Below, in pieces: positions 1-11,249 of a stretch of DNA of 64,000 bases. The notes beneath the pieces were generated by a model. That model searched no databases and was not told the DNA's origin. It saw nothing but the letters and a program-made list of their open reading frames with translations. Within the stretch, counting starts at the first letter, position 1; every line of letters begins with the position of its first letter. The DNA comes from Pseudoscleropodium purum. Its lineage: Eukaryota; Streptophyta; Bryopsida; Hypnales; Brachytheciaceae. The stretch covers positions 16,492,001 through 16,556,000 of the forward strand of contig OZ017804.1 of NCBI GenBank assembly GCA_963969395.1, in the 5' to 3' direction. A program made the translations under genes and the position numbers.

Positions 1-354
1 AAATACTCTTTTCTTGTCCTTCAAGTTCAAGTTCCACTAGTTACTGTAGTGCGATGCCATGATGTAATAAAGGTAGAAGCAGAAGTTTTCACTGGCATTT
101 AGAAGTCTCAATCCAGTGTACCTGCTTGGAAGCAGATTGTAACCAGAAGCTGTATTCCGCTTAATCTAACCATTCTGTTGTACTTCCTATGGAATAATTT
201 TACCTATTGAAATCTTTACTTCTATTCCCTAGCATTGCTTCATAAAGATCGTGATTGATTTTACAGAATTGAAATCGACACTCAACACGGGTAGGACAAT
301 CGCCAGAGGTAAGCGCCGTAATTTACAAATGCTTACAGAATGGGACAAACCCGC

Positions 355-1935
355 TTAAGCTTTACGGTACTCATCCCCACAATCTCCGATCATATCTTGC
401 AAATCCCTTCCTCTGCTAGTAACGCTCTTAATTCTATTGTAGTCGTCCTCATCCAGCTGCAGCTTGAAAATGGCTTGAGAATCTTTGATATGCTCTTTGA
501 GTCCTAATCTGACGCCAATCATAGAGCCCGCCACCGCAGGTTGATCGAGTATGTACCTTACAGACACAGTGGCCATGGACACCCCATGCTTCTTCGACAC
601 CGTCTTCACCTCCCTCAGAAGCTCCTGAAACAGGTTCCATCCACCCCAAGCGTCTACCATTCGCTTGTACTTGTTAAGGGACGGAGTGTCCAGAGGTGGA
701 CCAGCAAAAGGAACGGAAATGTTGGCATCCAGAAATTTCTCCGATATCAAGCCGCCCATCACGGTCCCATATGTGATCAATTTCACTCCCATCGTGTTGC
801 AAAGATCCGCCATGTGAGCCTGCGGACGCATGTCTACCAGGGAATGCTGCACTTGGTTGCTCACGATCGGGATTTGGTTCTCCAGAATCAGCTGCAAGCG
901 CTTGGTGTCGAAATTGGTCAACGCCAACGTCTTGATCTTGCCCTCCTCTTTTAAATCCGCCAAGTGCTTTAAAGCGTCGAGATAACCCTTGTCCGCGTAG
1001 TCCCACCAATGGAACTGCAGCATGTCCAAGGCCTTCACGTCCATGCGTTTCCGGGAGCGGTCTATGTTGGATTCTACGTACGCTCGAGTCATCTTCACTG
1101 GCGGTGGCACCCATTTGGTTAGCCCGCGCACTTGCGATGCAGGCTCGTCTCCCCGCTCCCGCCTCACCCTATTAATGAAGAGCCCGTACAAGTCCTCGGC
1201 TGGCCCGTCTGCGACATCATCAAAGCCACAAGAACCAAGGCAATGAGCACATGACAGGTCTGCAAATTCGTCCAAGAATCTGCAATTTCAACATTTCAGA
1301 ATTAAACCGAAATAAACCTAGAATCGTGACTTCAAAGTTCAATATCGAACCGAACTGTCAGATTTATGCTTGCCCGTGTAATTAGCTGCAGCACAGTCTT
1401 TTGAAAAACTGAGAAGCGTCCCTAAAGTCAAGTATCAAGATCTCCATAGCCAGGTTCCAGTGCAGCCAAGTATCATAGAGCTCCAAAACCAGATTCAATC
1501 CAAGTAGAGATATTACTCCCCGTCATTGTTGAAGAATGCAGAGATACAGGGACATACAAAATTGGAGACGGAAACTGGTAGAGGAAGAAATGACTTACAA
1601 TGATCGGCCATGTCGAAAGTATCAAAGCCGGCATTCACATGGCGCAGCATAGCGTCGACAGCATCGTCTCGCTCAATTCTGCCCCAACCACCGCTGGTCT
1701 GCCACATTCCATTAATCACCCGGCAGATCTCCAGTCGATCATCGCCACTGGAAACCACGGCGTGATCTGCTCGCTGCTGCTCTGAAGTGTCGACGTCCGC
1801 AGCAACGGTGGCGACCAATCTCCTCCCCACCCTACACCTGAAACTCACAGTGCTCCGGTGAACCAACTTCGCTCCTGAGAGCACTGCCACGGACGACGCC
1901 ATGGGGTACCGGGAAAGAGTGGATGCCGACGCCAT
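355..1935 (-). CDS. Plastid-targeted aldo/keto reductase, 2 exons
   Basis: NADP-dependent oxidoreductase of the aldo/keto reductase superfamily, closest in my reading to Arabidopsis At2g27680; the substrate is unknown. Exon 1 is 1935-1599 and exon 2 is 1208-355, joined across a 390-bp intron (donor GTAAGT, acceptor TCGCAG). The split codon restores DMADHYGPAEDLYG, so the join is well supported. The product is 396 aa. Residues 1-45 are rich in Ser, Ala and Arg with few acidic residues, like a chloroplast transit peptide. The family tetrad can be placed at Asp108, Tyr113, Lys144 (GLTKW) and His179 (LQFHWW). The C-terminus has conserved GSMIGVRLG and ends GDCGDEYRKA. The start at 1935 lies in GCCATGGC, a good plant context; the open frame continues 18 bases upstream but has no ATG. 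Length and motifs look intact. It stands alone at the left edge of the window. Confidence 0.93.
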
Positions 1936-2406
1936 GGCTCTCACCTCTTCCAATTTTCAATTACAACGAAAATTCCAGCTCTGGCTGATTCGAAATGACC
2001 AGTGCGGCACCGCTCTCCAAACACGAGCCAACTCTTGGATATTAAGCAAAATCTAATGCTATCAAGCGCGAATTTGGTATTACAGGTCTGGAATGCGAGC
2101 TGCTAACTTTGTTCTTGCTAACTCTAGGTTTTGTGGAAGCTCGCATCCCTTGAACACATTCAAAACGGTAGAGAGGTGGGTAACAAAAAGCTCCAAGGGA
2201 CAAATGTCTATGGGCAAGCGATGGAATGCTTGCTGCAAGGAAAGCTGTGGTCTCGGAGGACGAGGATAGAATCCAGTGGATTGCAAGCATCCCCACCGGT
2301 CACGAACTTGGAGGGCTATTTAGGGCATACTTCCACTTCTGCATATGCTCTCAAATTGTGATTTGAAACTCTACTGTTTCCCCAATCAATGGAAATTGTC
2401 CAGTTG
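1936..2406. other. Upstream region of the reductase gene
   Basis: About 470 bp of less AT-rich sequence lies between the reductase start codon and the first repeat element. It probably holds the 5' UTR and promoter on the minus strand. Open frames of 60-84 codons occur on both strands (for example 2131-2361 plus and 2042-2296 minus), but they overlap each other and resemble no family I know. I saw no clear TATA box. Confidence 0.4.
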
Positions 2407-3046
2407 TTTAACCCCTAAATCTGGTGTTTGCAAAACTTTGAAGCTAAATAAAACCTAACCAAGTTACTATTTCTAGTACTTTATATTTCTGGAAAGTTCT
2501 TCTTGAAGTCTAGTTTTAGTATCAAAAATCCAATCTTGAAAATAATTGATAGTGATTTTTCTATTCAAGATTTTGTACAAGGGTACCCATTGCAATCTTG
2601 ACTTCCTGTAGTATTGAGAGTTGTTGGAAATGAGCCTCAAATACACTGGATCTTGGACAAAAAATCACATTCAAAATTCATTTAAAAAAATTATAGAGTA
2701 GATTTTAAGAAGCCATAAATTGATTGAGGTTATACATGTTAAGCCCTTTTACCTCATATTTTTTTAGTCACCAACTTTTTAGATTTGACTTTTGAAAAGA
2801 GGATTTAAAAACTTCACATTATTTTTGCAATTTTAACACCTTCATGGTCAAACATTATAATCTTTCATTCCGTAAGTGATATTGTTGTGTTTTCTTTTCC
2901 TATGAGATCTCTAACATGCCTGGTTTGAATTTGTACAGTTATAATTCAAAAAAAATTGATACAGCTTATCAAAATGTTGGCATTTTATTTAATTTAGAGC
3001 AAATTTCAAGAAGCTCAAAATAGGCCTTGGGCATTTAGGGGTTAAA
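2407..3046. mobile_element. 640-bp element with perfect 14-bp inverted ends
   Basis: The left end TTTAACCCCTAAAT (2407-2420) and the right end ATTTAGGGGTTAAA (3033-3046) are exact reverse complements. The interior is AT-rich without a coding frame, as in a non-autonomous DNA transposon or MITE. The same end motif recurs many times in the window, including around the 25474-26692 element. I could not identify an unambiguous target-site duplication, so the superfamily is unknown. Confidence 0.5.
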
Positions 3047-4458
3047 AAAAAGAAACTCTATGTGAGGTTAGAAGCTTAGATACCAGAAGTTCAAGAATCA
3101 GTAAGGTAAGAGGCTCATAAATTGTCCATTTAAGAGAAAATGAACCTCTGTTGGAAAATCAATCAAGCATATCAATTTGGGTAGAAAGAGTAAAGAGAGA
3201 CAATTCATTGGAAATTTGATTATAAGGAGTAATTTTTTGATTTAAAATGAATTAACTATGAATTTTCAAAGTGAAAGATGCATAGGTAGCTATTGATGCT
3301 ATCAAATTGAACCAATCTTCAATGAAAATCAACCTTTGAATAGAGCACTTCATATTTACAATGTTTCTATGATCTTGGCTCTTATAGAATGATCCACATC
3401 ATGTTTTCAATTATTTTAGCCTTACATGAATGTATATTTTACTTGCAAGGAATTAAAGAACACATTTCCAAGCAAAAAGCACATTATTTGAATACATAGT
3501 GATCCATTTATGAAACTCTCTACACTGTTTTTTATAATTTGAGCCTCCTACTTTACAATTAGACTTTTCAATTATGTCATATGAGTCTTTTTGAAACCTT
3601 ACAACCAGTGTTCATTTAGGCAATTAAATGTCCAATTTCCTCAAAAAAAATGGACAACTTCAAGCCTATAGAAAAAATAGGGTAAATGTGGTAAAAAAAA
3701 TGCCAAACTGTAATAATGGCCCTGCACATTGAGCTAGGACATATAAAAATTACATACTCAAAATTAGCCTCCTTCAATTCAGCCTCCCAAAATGAAGGAG
3801 CCATGAAACTCAAAACCTTCTTGAAAGCATTTGTCCCAAAAACAAAAACTACTTACGACATCATATAGATTAGTGTGTCCCATGCCATTGCCACAATCAA
3901 AATAAAAGTAATTTTTAAAAAAATTAATTAATTAAAAGAACTCACAAATACATAACTTTCACATTGGAGGTCAAAATGCTAGGAAACAAAGCCCATGCAC
4001 TGCTATTAGCAAAGAGTTTTCCAACAATACCAGAAATGACTAGGAAATGTATGGTCTTGGAGATCTCACCATAACAAACAAACAAAAGATTTATATATTT
4101 ATCATTTTTTTCTTCTCGGTTTAAAAAATTATAACAATTATAATCTTTTACAAAACTAATAGAGATTTCTCACATTGGTTCATAAATCATATATAGTCTC
4201 ATGTAACAAAAACCTTATGTTGATATTTGAATATGATTTAGAAGTCTAAGTTAAAAATAAAAGCAAAGTTTGACCATATGGCAATGCAACTATCCATTAG
4301 AGGTTAAACATCTTGATTTGTAGAAAAGTCAATAATACTTCAATGAAAAAATTTCCAACTCCAATTCTTGCAAAAGTATTTACATGACTTCCAAAAAAAT
4401 TTGATGAATTTTTTTATCCATCTAACACACCTTCTTGAATCATTCATTGAACACAAAA
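3047..4458. other. AT-rich intergenic, no gene seen
   Basis: About 1.4 kb of AT-rich sequence. The longest frame (3616-3813, minus, 65 codons) is AT-biased and has no recognisable motif. A motif resembling the TTAGGGGTTAA end occurs near 4296-4307. Confidence 0.5.
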
Positions 4459-4797
4459 CATTAGAGGATTTCTAGATTCAAGGAGGGCTGCCTCAAGCAA
4501 GTGCATTGGAAACTGCCCTCCCTTGCAGTTTTGGAGAATGGTTGTTCCAGACAATTTCTTTTTTTTAATTCACTCTTGAAATGCAAAAAAAAACAAAAAA
4601 CAAAATTATTATTTTTAGACGTGGCAGTCACTATACCACGTCAGCGAGTTGCCACAGCCCCCTGTGGAATTGTTGGAATTGTTCCCACAATGTGGGAACC
4701 CACAGCCCTCCTAGGGCTAAAAACATCCTCTCATGCATTGGCTCTTTCATTCTCAAATAGAAAGACTATTGGAACACACCTAAAACTATAACTAATG
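4459..4797. mobile_element. MITE-like element of the CATTAG family
   Basis: This 339-bp segment starts CATTAG and ends CTAATG. It contains a perfect hairpin (GTTCCCACA-A-TGTGGGAAC, 4681-4699) and a GACGTGGCA/CCACGTCAGC block (4619-4646). It shares layout with the elements at 7914-8205 and 26147-26428: a CCCTC-rich edge, a homopolymer T/A tract, then an ACGTGGC-type core. A 96-codon frame at 4501-4791 runs through it but is probably not a gene. The inverted ends are short, so the boundaries are tentative. Confidence 0.4.
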
Positions 4798-6344
4798 ATT
4801 ATTGAAGAGTAAAAGGCTCATTTTCATTGGTATATAATTGTAACACATACAAAATTTATTTATTTTTTCAACACGTGAGGCTTTCTAACAATATTACAAT
4901 ACTTGTGATTGTTTTTCATATGTGGATTCTTATTTGAAAGTATTAGAACAATAATGTAATAATTTTCAAATTATTTTCATTACAATGTTTACTATTTTTA
5001 GATTTGATGTATCAAAATTCTAAGATTTACAATTGTAATTAGAATCATTTCGAGTGATTTTGTTGGTTTTGTAGGAATTAGGGGCCATGATTTAGTCTCC
5101 AAAATTGTTGACCCCTTCATTATGAAACTTATTTTGACTTTGTTTATTATCGTAGAGACCAATATATAACCTCAATTTGGGGGATTTAAAATATAAAATA
5201 TAATTCTAATTCTTAAAAATGCAAAAAATTCTTATTTGATATATCTTAAATATTATCAAAAATTTATAAGAGCTAACATTTGAAGAACATCATTACTAAA
5301 GCAACCAAGTTTTTTTTCACAAATGATTTAATTGCAATATCTTCTTAAAATTGTACCTAATAAAAAGATTGGAAAATATAATTATTTGATTATCATGTAT
5401 TTAGATATTTCATCTATATTGAAAGATTTTTTAGCAAATCAAATTCAATGATAATTTTGGAATGTCACTAGGGTTACATGATAAGATATATTTAATTATG
5501 CTAATTTTGAATCTTAAGACAAATTGATTGAATTCATTAATTAGAAAATTGAAGAGAATAACAATTGCAATGTTCTATGTGAGTGATTTGAAAGAAAAAT
5601 AATTAATGATCAATTACTTTACTATGTAAATTATTAATAATATTAGTAGAATTATAGGTTTCTGGAAGAAGTATTATTGTTGTTTTTAGTATTTTGAAGC
5701 ATTGATAGTGAAGAAACCATGTAAAGATAAAGAGAGCTAGTTTGGCTACACATAAACGTTTTTGTATATCAATTTTTAAAAAGTATGCTTCAAGCATTTA
5801 TTTATGCCATAATTTATAGTTGAAGAGTTTCAAGTGATATATAGAATAAACAACATGCCTCAATGTATTCATATCCATTTAGCCATATCTATATGGGACA
5901 TGATTGGCATAAATGGCATTTTTAATTTTAATATTTTGATCTTATTGAAATATTGTGAATGGTGTTTTTGAGGGGAAAATTTGTGATTATTGTCAAACAT
6001 CAACATTAAATATTATTGAATTTCTTGTATTTCAAATCTTTAAATTAGGAATTTGTATCAAGTTTATTATAAATAGAAATCAAAGGAGTCATTTTTGTCG
6101 AATAAAACTTTTATGGTGCATCTGTATTCTAAAGAACTTTATAAAATATTGGTGGAAGTTATCACTCATCTCAAAAGGGTTAATATTAGTTTCAATGCTA
6201 CTAAAACCTTATCTTCATGATTTGAAGAATAAAGATTCATCTTCCTCTAGTTAGAATATTTAAAAAAGATAAATTTTAGAGTATCTACTAGTAGTGTTTC
6301 CTTCGATTAGTCCACCCTTTTCAATTATTTTAAAAACAAATCTT
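4798..6344. other. AT-rich intergenic, no gene seen
   Basis: About 1.5 kb of very AT-rich DNA. Frames such as 5955-6254 (99 codons, plus) have strongly AT-driven composition (Ile, Phe, Lys, Asn) and no domain I recognise. I treat them as chance. Confidence 0.5.
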
Positions 6345-7385
6345 ATCGCTTTGACAAAGACATTATATTTGGTAAATAGAGGGGTCTTTTTCACAAGACA
6401 ATTTTGACATGTGTAGGTATGATAATTTAAGCCTCACCTTTTGTATGATAGGCGGAAGGGGGTCCATTTTGTAGGATACCTTTGGCATAAGCATTATAAT
6501 TCAGCTTCATCTTTATTTGGTGGATGGATGCTCCATTTATAGGAAGCCCATATTATAGATATTATAACTTAAGCCTCACTTAGTGTTTGGTGGAGGGTCT
6601 TTTTGTAGAACACTCTGGACAAAGGGCATTACAATTTAAGCCTCACTTAGTGATTGATTAGGGTCCTTTTGCAAAGTGCACTAGCTAAAGGCATTAGAAC
6701 TTAAGCCTCATGTGGGGGTCTCTTTTTTAGGACATCCTAAATATAGAAAATATAATTTAAGTCTCACTTAGTGCAAAATGGGGGTCCTTTTTAGAAGCCC
6801 CCTTGAAAAAAGGCATTACAACTTAATCTTTAAGTGCTCCAACTTCTATATTTTGGACAATGAATAGAAGGCTTCAAGGTATTGTTTTGTCCAATCAACT
6901 TCTCATTCATCCAATGTAATACTTGGAATTTATTTTTTTAAACTTCCTCTATGATTAATTTCATAAAATTGTGATAAATGATATATCTATACAAGAATAT
7001 ATACAAAAATGTGCAATAATTCAAAAAATGATAAAGGCATAAAGGGAATAAGCTTCATTTGGTATTTGGTGGTGGTGGGAGCTCTTTTATAAGATGTCTA
7101 AGACAAAGGCATTAAAACTCAAACCTCACTCAATGTTCGGTAGGTGGGCCTTTTATGTAGAACGTTCTAAACAAAGTCATGACAATTTAAGCCTTACTTA
7201 GTGATTTGGTGGGGGGTCCCTTTAGCAAGACATACTTGACAAAGGCATGAGAACTTCAGTCTCACTTGGTGTTGGTGGCAATCGGGTCTTTTTCATAGGA
7301 TACCCCAAACAAAGGCATGACAATTTAAGCCTCATTTAGTAATTTGGTAGGGGGTCCTTTTTGCAAGATGCCCTTGACAAGGTAT
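6345..7385. repeat. ~78-bp minisatellite array 1 (two blocks)
   Basis: About ten to eleven degenerate units of roughly 75-90 bp occur in two blocks, 6345-6830 and 7048-7385, separated by about 220 bp of unrelated sequence. Each unit has the pattern TTAAGCCTCACTTAGTG, then a GGTGGGGGTCC(T)n stretch, then GACAAAGGCAT, then ACAATTTAAG. The same unit forms array 2 at 11250-12095. No frame stays open through the units, so it is non-coding tandem DNA. Confidence 0.85.
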
Positions 7386-7534
7386 ATATAGAAAATGAAC
7401 AAGAAGAGTATTTAAAGTGGTAGGTGGTAGAACTAACATCAAAAGGGCAATAGTCATGAAGAGTTGATAATGCTAGTGTTTATTTATTGTACTGCAAGGT
7501 TGGCAACTTCTTGAGTCAATTATGGAGATGGTTG

Positions 7535-7802
7535 TCAATAAAGTTGTTTTTAGTTTAGCGTCTTTTTTAGAAATTTTCATAGCACTTTTTCACTAGTAGA
7601 AAAAGGGGTGTTTTGCAACCAATGAAACAATGACTAGGTGTTTTCAATAACTAAATTATGATTGAAGGTTGTTAATGAAATTGCTTTTAGTTCACCCTCT
7701 TCTTTGGAAATTGTCATGGCATTTTCTCACTAGTAGAAAAGGGGGTGTTTTGTAATTAGTGAAACAATGACTTGATATTTTGCAATAACTAAATTGTGAT
7801 TG
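7535..7802 (+). repeat. Two tandem copies of a ~135-bp unit
   Basis: Copy 1 (about 7535-7663) and copy 2 (about 7667-7802) each contain the block CACTAGTAGAAAA (7591 and 7728), then GGGGTGTTTTG, then a GTGAAACAATGACT-like stretch and ATAACTAAATT. The offset is 137 bp at the CACTAG block. The unit includes the proposed left end of the CACTA-like element, so the duplication is probably of its subterminal region. Confidence 0.75.
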
Positions 7803-7913
7803 TTGGCCTAAAAACAAACTTGGCTTGCATTGCAATCATACATCAATGATTTAAATGATTAGTCAATAGCAAAAGGATGAAACTAAGAACAGAAACTTCT
7901 CCATCAATGTTTT

Positions 7914-8205
7914 CATTAGGAAAAATTTCAGCCCTCTAGAAGGCCACAAGTTTGGAAGCTTCCTAAAATCCCTTGAGTGCAATTAGAGAGGATTTTAAAT
8001 TGTTTTTTATTTTATTTATTTTTTAATGAAATTTGTTGACATGGCACCACTTGTGCCACATCAGCACCACATTAGATTTCAATATTTTTTATTTTTTTAT
8101 TTTCAAAAAATATATATCTATTTCAAAAAAAATTGTGTATGCACTGCGAGGGGTTGAAAAATACATCCTTAATGGCCTTCTAGAGGGTTCAGATTTTTCC
8201 TAATG
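7914..8205. mobile_element. 292-bp MITE with ~32-bp inverted ends
   Basis: The left arm starts CATTAGGAAAAAT and includes CCCTCTAGAAGGCC. The right arm is its reverse complement, with GGCCTTCTAGAGGG and ending ATTTTTCCTAATG. The arms match over about 32 bp with a few differences. The interior has a T-rich tract and a GGCACCACTTGTGCCACATCAG stretch that is itself partly palindromic. If the ends are GGAAAAAT...ATTTTTCC, the flanks give a TA target, as in Tc1/mariner MITEs. It lies within the CACTA-like candidate. Confidence 0.8.
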
Positions 8206-8430
8206 GTTATGCCTTTTCTATTGTTGTTAGTGATGTGGAGTGCATGTATTCATATTGTAGTTGTCAAATAATGACTCTGTAAAATAAATGGCTATTGAAT
8301 AACTATCTTACAACAACCACTAGGATAATATGGAAATTTTCACCAACTTGGATATCTGTAATTCGAACTTGGCACATCTCACTAGGATTTGTCATAGTAT
8401 AGTTGTAGTACTATCATTGTTTGTCAATCA

Positions 8431-9076
8431 TTGTTAGTACTCATAATGCAATTATTTCTTACCAATCTATATAGTTATAATGTAGTCATTTTTGAGTCAG
8501 TTTGGCTAGTCACAAAACTATTTATATGCCATCAAATTAGTGGAGTCCATCACATAGTGAATCATGATTGCATATTTGTAACAAATGGCCGATTGAGATT
8601 GCATCTTTTTTGGTTAGTAAACCACATTTTAGGTTAGATGCCTTTCTACTTCTATGTCAGCTAATATATAGCATGTTGTAATTGCATCTATAGCTAATGA
8701 AAGTGAATTGTGGAGATTTTGCTTTTTTCATTCACAATTAGATTTTAGACCAGCCATTGCATTTTAAGTGAAGCTACAACCTCCTTTTTTCAATAGATTA
8801 TAGTCTTCTTCCTTCTTGCTAATCAACCTCTTCTTAGTTTTTCCTCTTGTCTTTGCCTCACTTGAGATTTCTAAATAAAGGTTTAATTTAGTTGCCTTTT
8901 TTAGTCTTTTTCTTGCTTTCTATTGTTTATTGTTTGTTCAATGCTATTTGTCATCTTTTGTTGTTTATTGTCTATAATTTGTTGTTCGTTATTTGTTGTT
9001 TGTTGTCTTGATCATTTTTGTTGTTCACCCTCTTTTTTTTTAATCGGGTGAATTTTGTTGTTTTTATGAGATTTAG
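8431..9076. other. Interior of the CACTA-like candidate, non-coding
   Basis: AT-rich sequence with irregular TTTGTTGTTTATTG-type repeats at about 8920-9030. The frames at 8431-8637 (plus) and 8972-9187 (minus) have no recognisable domain and show no transposase signature. Confidence 0.4.
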
Positions 9077-9302
9077 AGGTGAGTTTAAGTAGTTCAATTG
9101 AGTTTTGCATTTCTTCATAAAGTGTGTTTTGTAGTTCTTTAGTAATTGTTGGTAGGTGAATTTAGGTGATTTAAATGAGTTTTGCACTTCTGCATCAAGT
9201 ATCTTCTATAGTTCCTTCATGATTGTTGTAGGTGAGTTCACATAGTTCAAGTGAGTTTTACACTTTTGCATTAAGTGAATCTGCAATTTCTTATTAATTG
9301 TT
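9077..9302 (+). repeat. Three tandem copies of a 77-bp unit
   Basis: Units begin at 9077, 9154 and 9230 with AGGTGAGTT or AGGTGAATT. Each continues through a GAGTTTTGCACTTCTGCAT-like block and ends near AATTGTTG. Spacing is 77 and 76 bp. The copies are clearly diverged. Confidence 0.8.
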
Positions 9303-9509
9303 ACTTTGGATTGAAGCAGCTCTGCCTCTTTTGAACTCATTGGTGACAAAACTGTCACAATGAGCCCCAAATCCAATTTTTCATTACTAAATCCCTTTGG
9401 GGTATGAAGTTAGTTAAAAATTAATTTAACTAATATGTTTTTGGTAGGAATCCACCCCATCCCTCTACTTTGTAATTTTGAAGTGAAGGTGGGGGTGGCA
9501 TTTGATATA

Positions 9510-9655
9510 GGATAAATCCCCATACCATATCCAATATAGTATTTGTATCCCATACACTATCTATACACTATATAGTATTTGTATATTATATAATATATGT
9601 ATATCGTATCAATATCCATATTTTGTACAATATTTGTATTTGTATCATTATATAT

Positions 9656-9691
<36 letters not shown>

Positions 9692-9725
9692 ATTCCATAA
9701 TTGTATGATATATATGTATCTAGAT
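9510..9725. repeat. TATCC/TATTTG degenerate array with (TA)n
   Basis: A low-complexity array of GTATTTGTAT and ATCCATAT-like words, with an uninterrupted AT dinucleotide run at about 9658-9688 and a triplicated ATCTAG stretch near 9718-9733. It is similar in sequence to the arrays at 14360-14530 and 14840-15235. Confidence 0.8.
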
Positions 9726-10770
9726 CTAGATCTGGACCAACGACATTCGGCGCTTCATGGATGATTTTTTTAGGAGGATCGCCAGATTACATTCACTGAC
9801 ATTCTTGATATATTCGTAAAATCAGATCAACTGCATTTGGAGGGTTTTTAATTTTTTCTGAAAATAATCAACAATTTAGGGTGCAAGGAGTGGCATGCAC
9901 AAGGTTGCTTGCCTCTTTTCATTACATTGTTACTTTATTTTGTGATGTGTTTTTTATTAGATATTCTTGTTTCATTTTTCATTGAAACAAAAAGGAGTTT
10001 ATATTATAGTATGGAAAAAAATAAGTGGCTTGAAACATAGTGCGGTCCTAGTATAGTCCTAGTGAAGTCATAATGTAATCATTGCAATCATAATGCAATT
10101 ATAAATAGAATTGTTATAGTCATATGTCTCAATCACATTACAATAATATATACAAGACTCATACATGCATACCATTGTATTCATTTTTGCAATGATTTTT
10201 TAATAATAGACATAAAAATGACTAAAAACAACTACGTTAAAATTTTCTTTTACTATTTATATGTTTACAACTACAAAATAACTAATGAATAATTGTAGTA
10301 GTCATATACACAACTACTATGTAACCAAAATACAAATGACTAAGCAATGATTATTATATGATTTTCAATGACTGTCAACATATGCATTACTAAACAATGA
10401 TTGCTCACATTTATGCCACATCAGAATGCATATGACACATCATCATTGAACTTTCCACATAAGCATCATCAAAAGATGTGTGCTACATTAACCAAGTCTT
10501 GTCACTGATTCAGTCCATACATATGTTAGTTAGCCTATGTCATATCAACTATGCCACATTACAAATTGTTTCTACACAAGCAACTTAATCAATGAACTTC
10601 CACATTAGCAAATGGATGAAAAAGAACCCCTTTGTCCTAAATGATTCAAAATTTCACAATGACTTAAAATCTAAAATGATGTTGTAGTCATTTTCCAATC
10701 ACATATGTCCTAAATGACTTGTTTTTGAGTCTTTTAGTCCAATTATTTATAGTTTTTTTCTCTATTAGTG

Positions 10771-11249
10771 TTTATAAATATCTTCTCTTGGTAGATACAT
10801 AATAGATATTGGATTCATTTAAATTACATTAGGGGCTCCTACAACCTTTACCTTTGAAATTTATGACTAATCATCATGCATCCTAAAATTGTGCAACCAC
10901 TTGCATCTTGCTTCATTCATTCAAATGTACCAATGCAAAAATTATTATTGTTTTTTCTATTACATACCTATTGTGCCACAAGCTTATTTAGGTGATTTAT
11001 ACTGTGGTTATCTAAATAGATATGTTCAATTCATTGGAAAAAAATAACTTGTTAGAATTTCATTATTAAACCCTCATAAGACATCAATTAAAAATTGAAG
11101 CTTTAAGCCTATTAAAAATACAATCAAGGTGGTGAAAAACAAACTAGGTAAAGTTTCCTAGCTTAATTACATGTCAATTTTTCAAATCACAATGAACTTA
11201 TTCCATTAAATGTGTAATTCTGGTGCACAAACTTGATCCTCAAGATTAT
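10771..11249. other. AT-rich spacer between CACTA-like element and array 2
   Basis: About 480 bp with no open frame of note and no repeat recognised beyond AT richness. Confidence 0.4.

Larger units (their letters stand above)
7591..10770. mobile_element. CACTA-like non-autonomous transposon candidate
   Basis: The left end reads CACTAGTAGAAAAAGGGG (7591). The right end, read on the minus strand from 10770, is CACTAATAGAGAAAAAAAC. CACTA termini of this kind mark the En/Spm superfamily, which makes 3-bp target duplications; TTT lies on both sides (7588-7590 and 10771-10773), although TTT is weak evidence in this AT-rich DNA. Both ends carry repeated short motifs (AATGACTA, CAACTAC, CAATGATT), as subterminal repeats do. 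No transposase frame is seen in the 3.18 kb. It contains a nested MITE (7914-8205), a three-copy 77-bp repeat (9077-9302) and a TATA/TATCC array (9510-9720). Confidence 0.5.

Noticed and set aside
4501..4791. 96-codon plus ORF
   Set aside because: Lies wholly within a MITE-like element that contains hairpins and homopolymer tracts.
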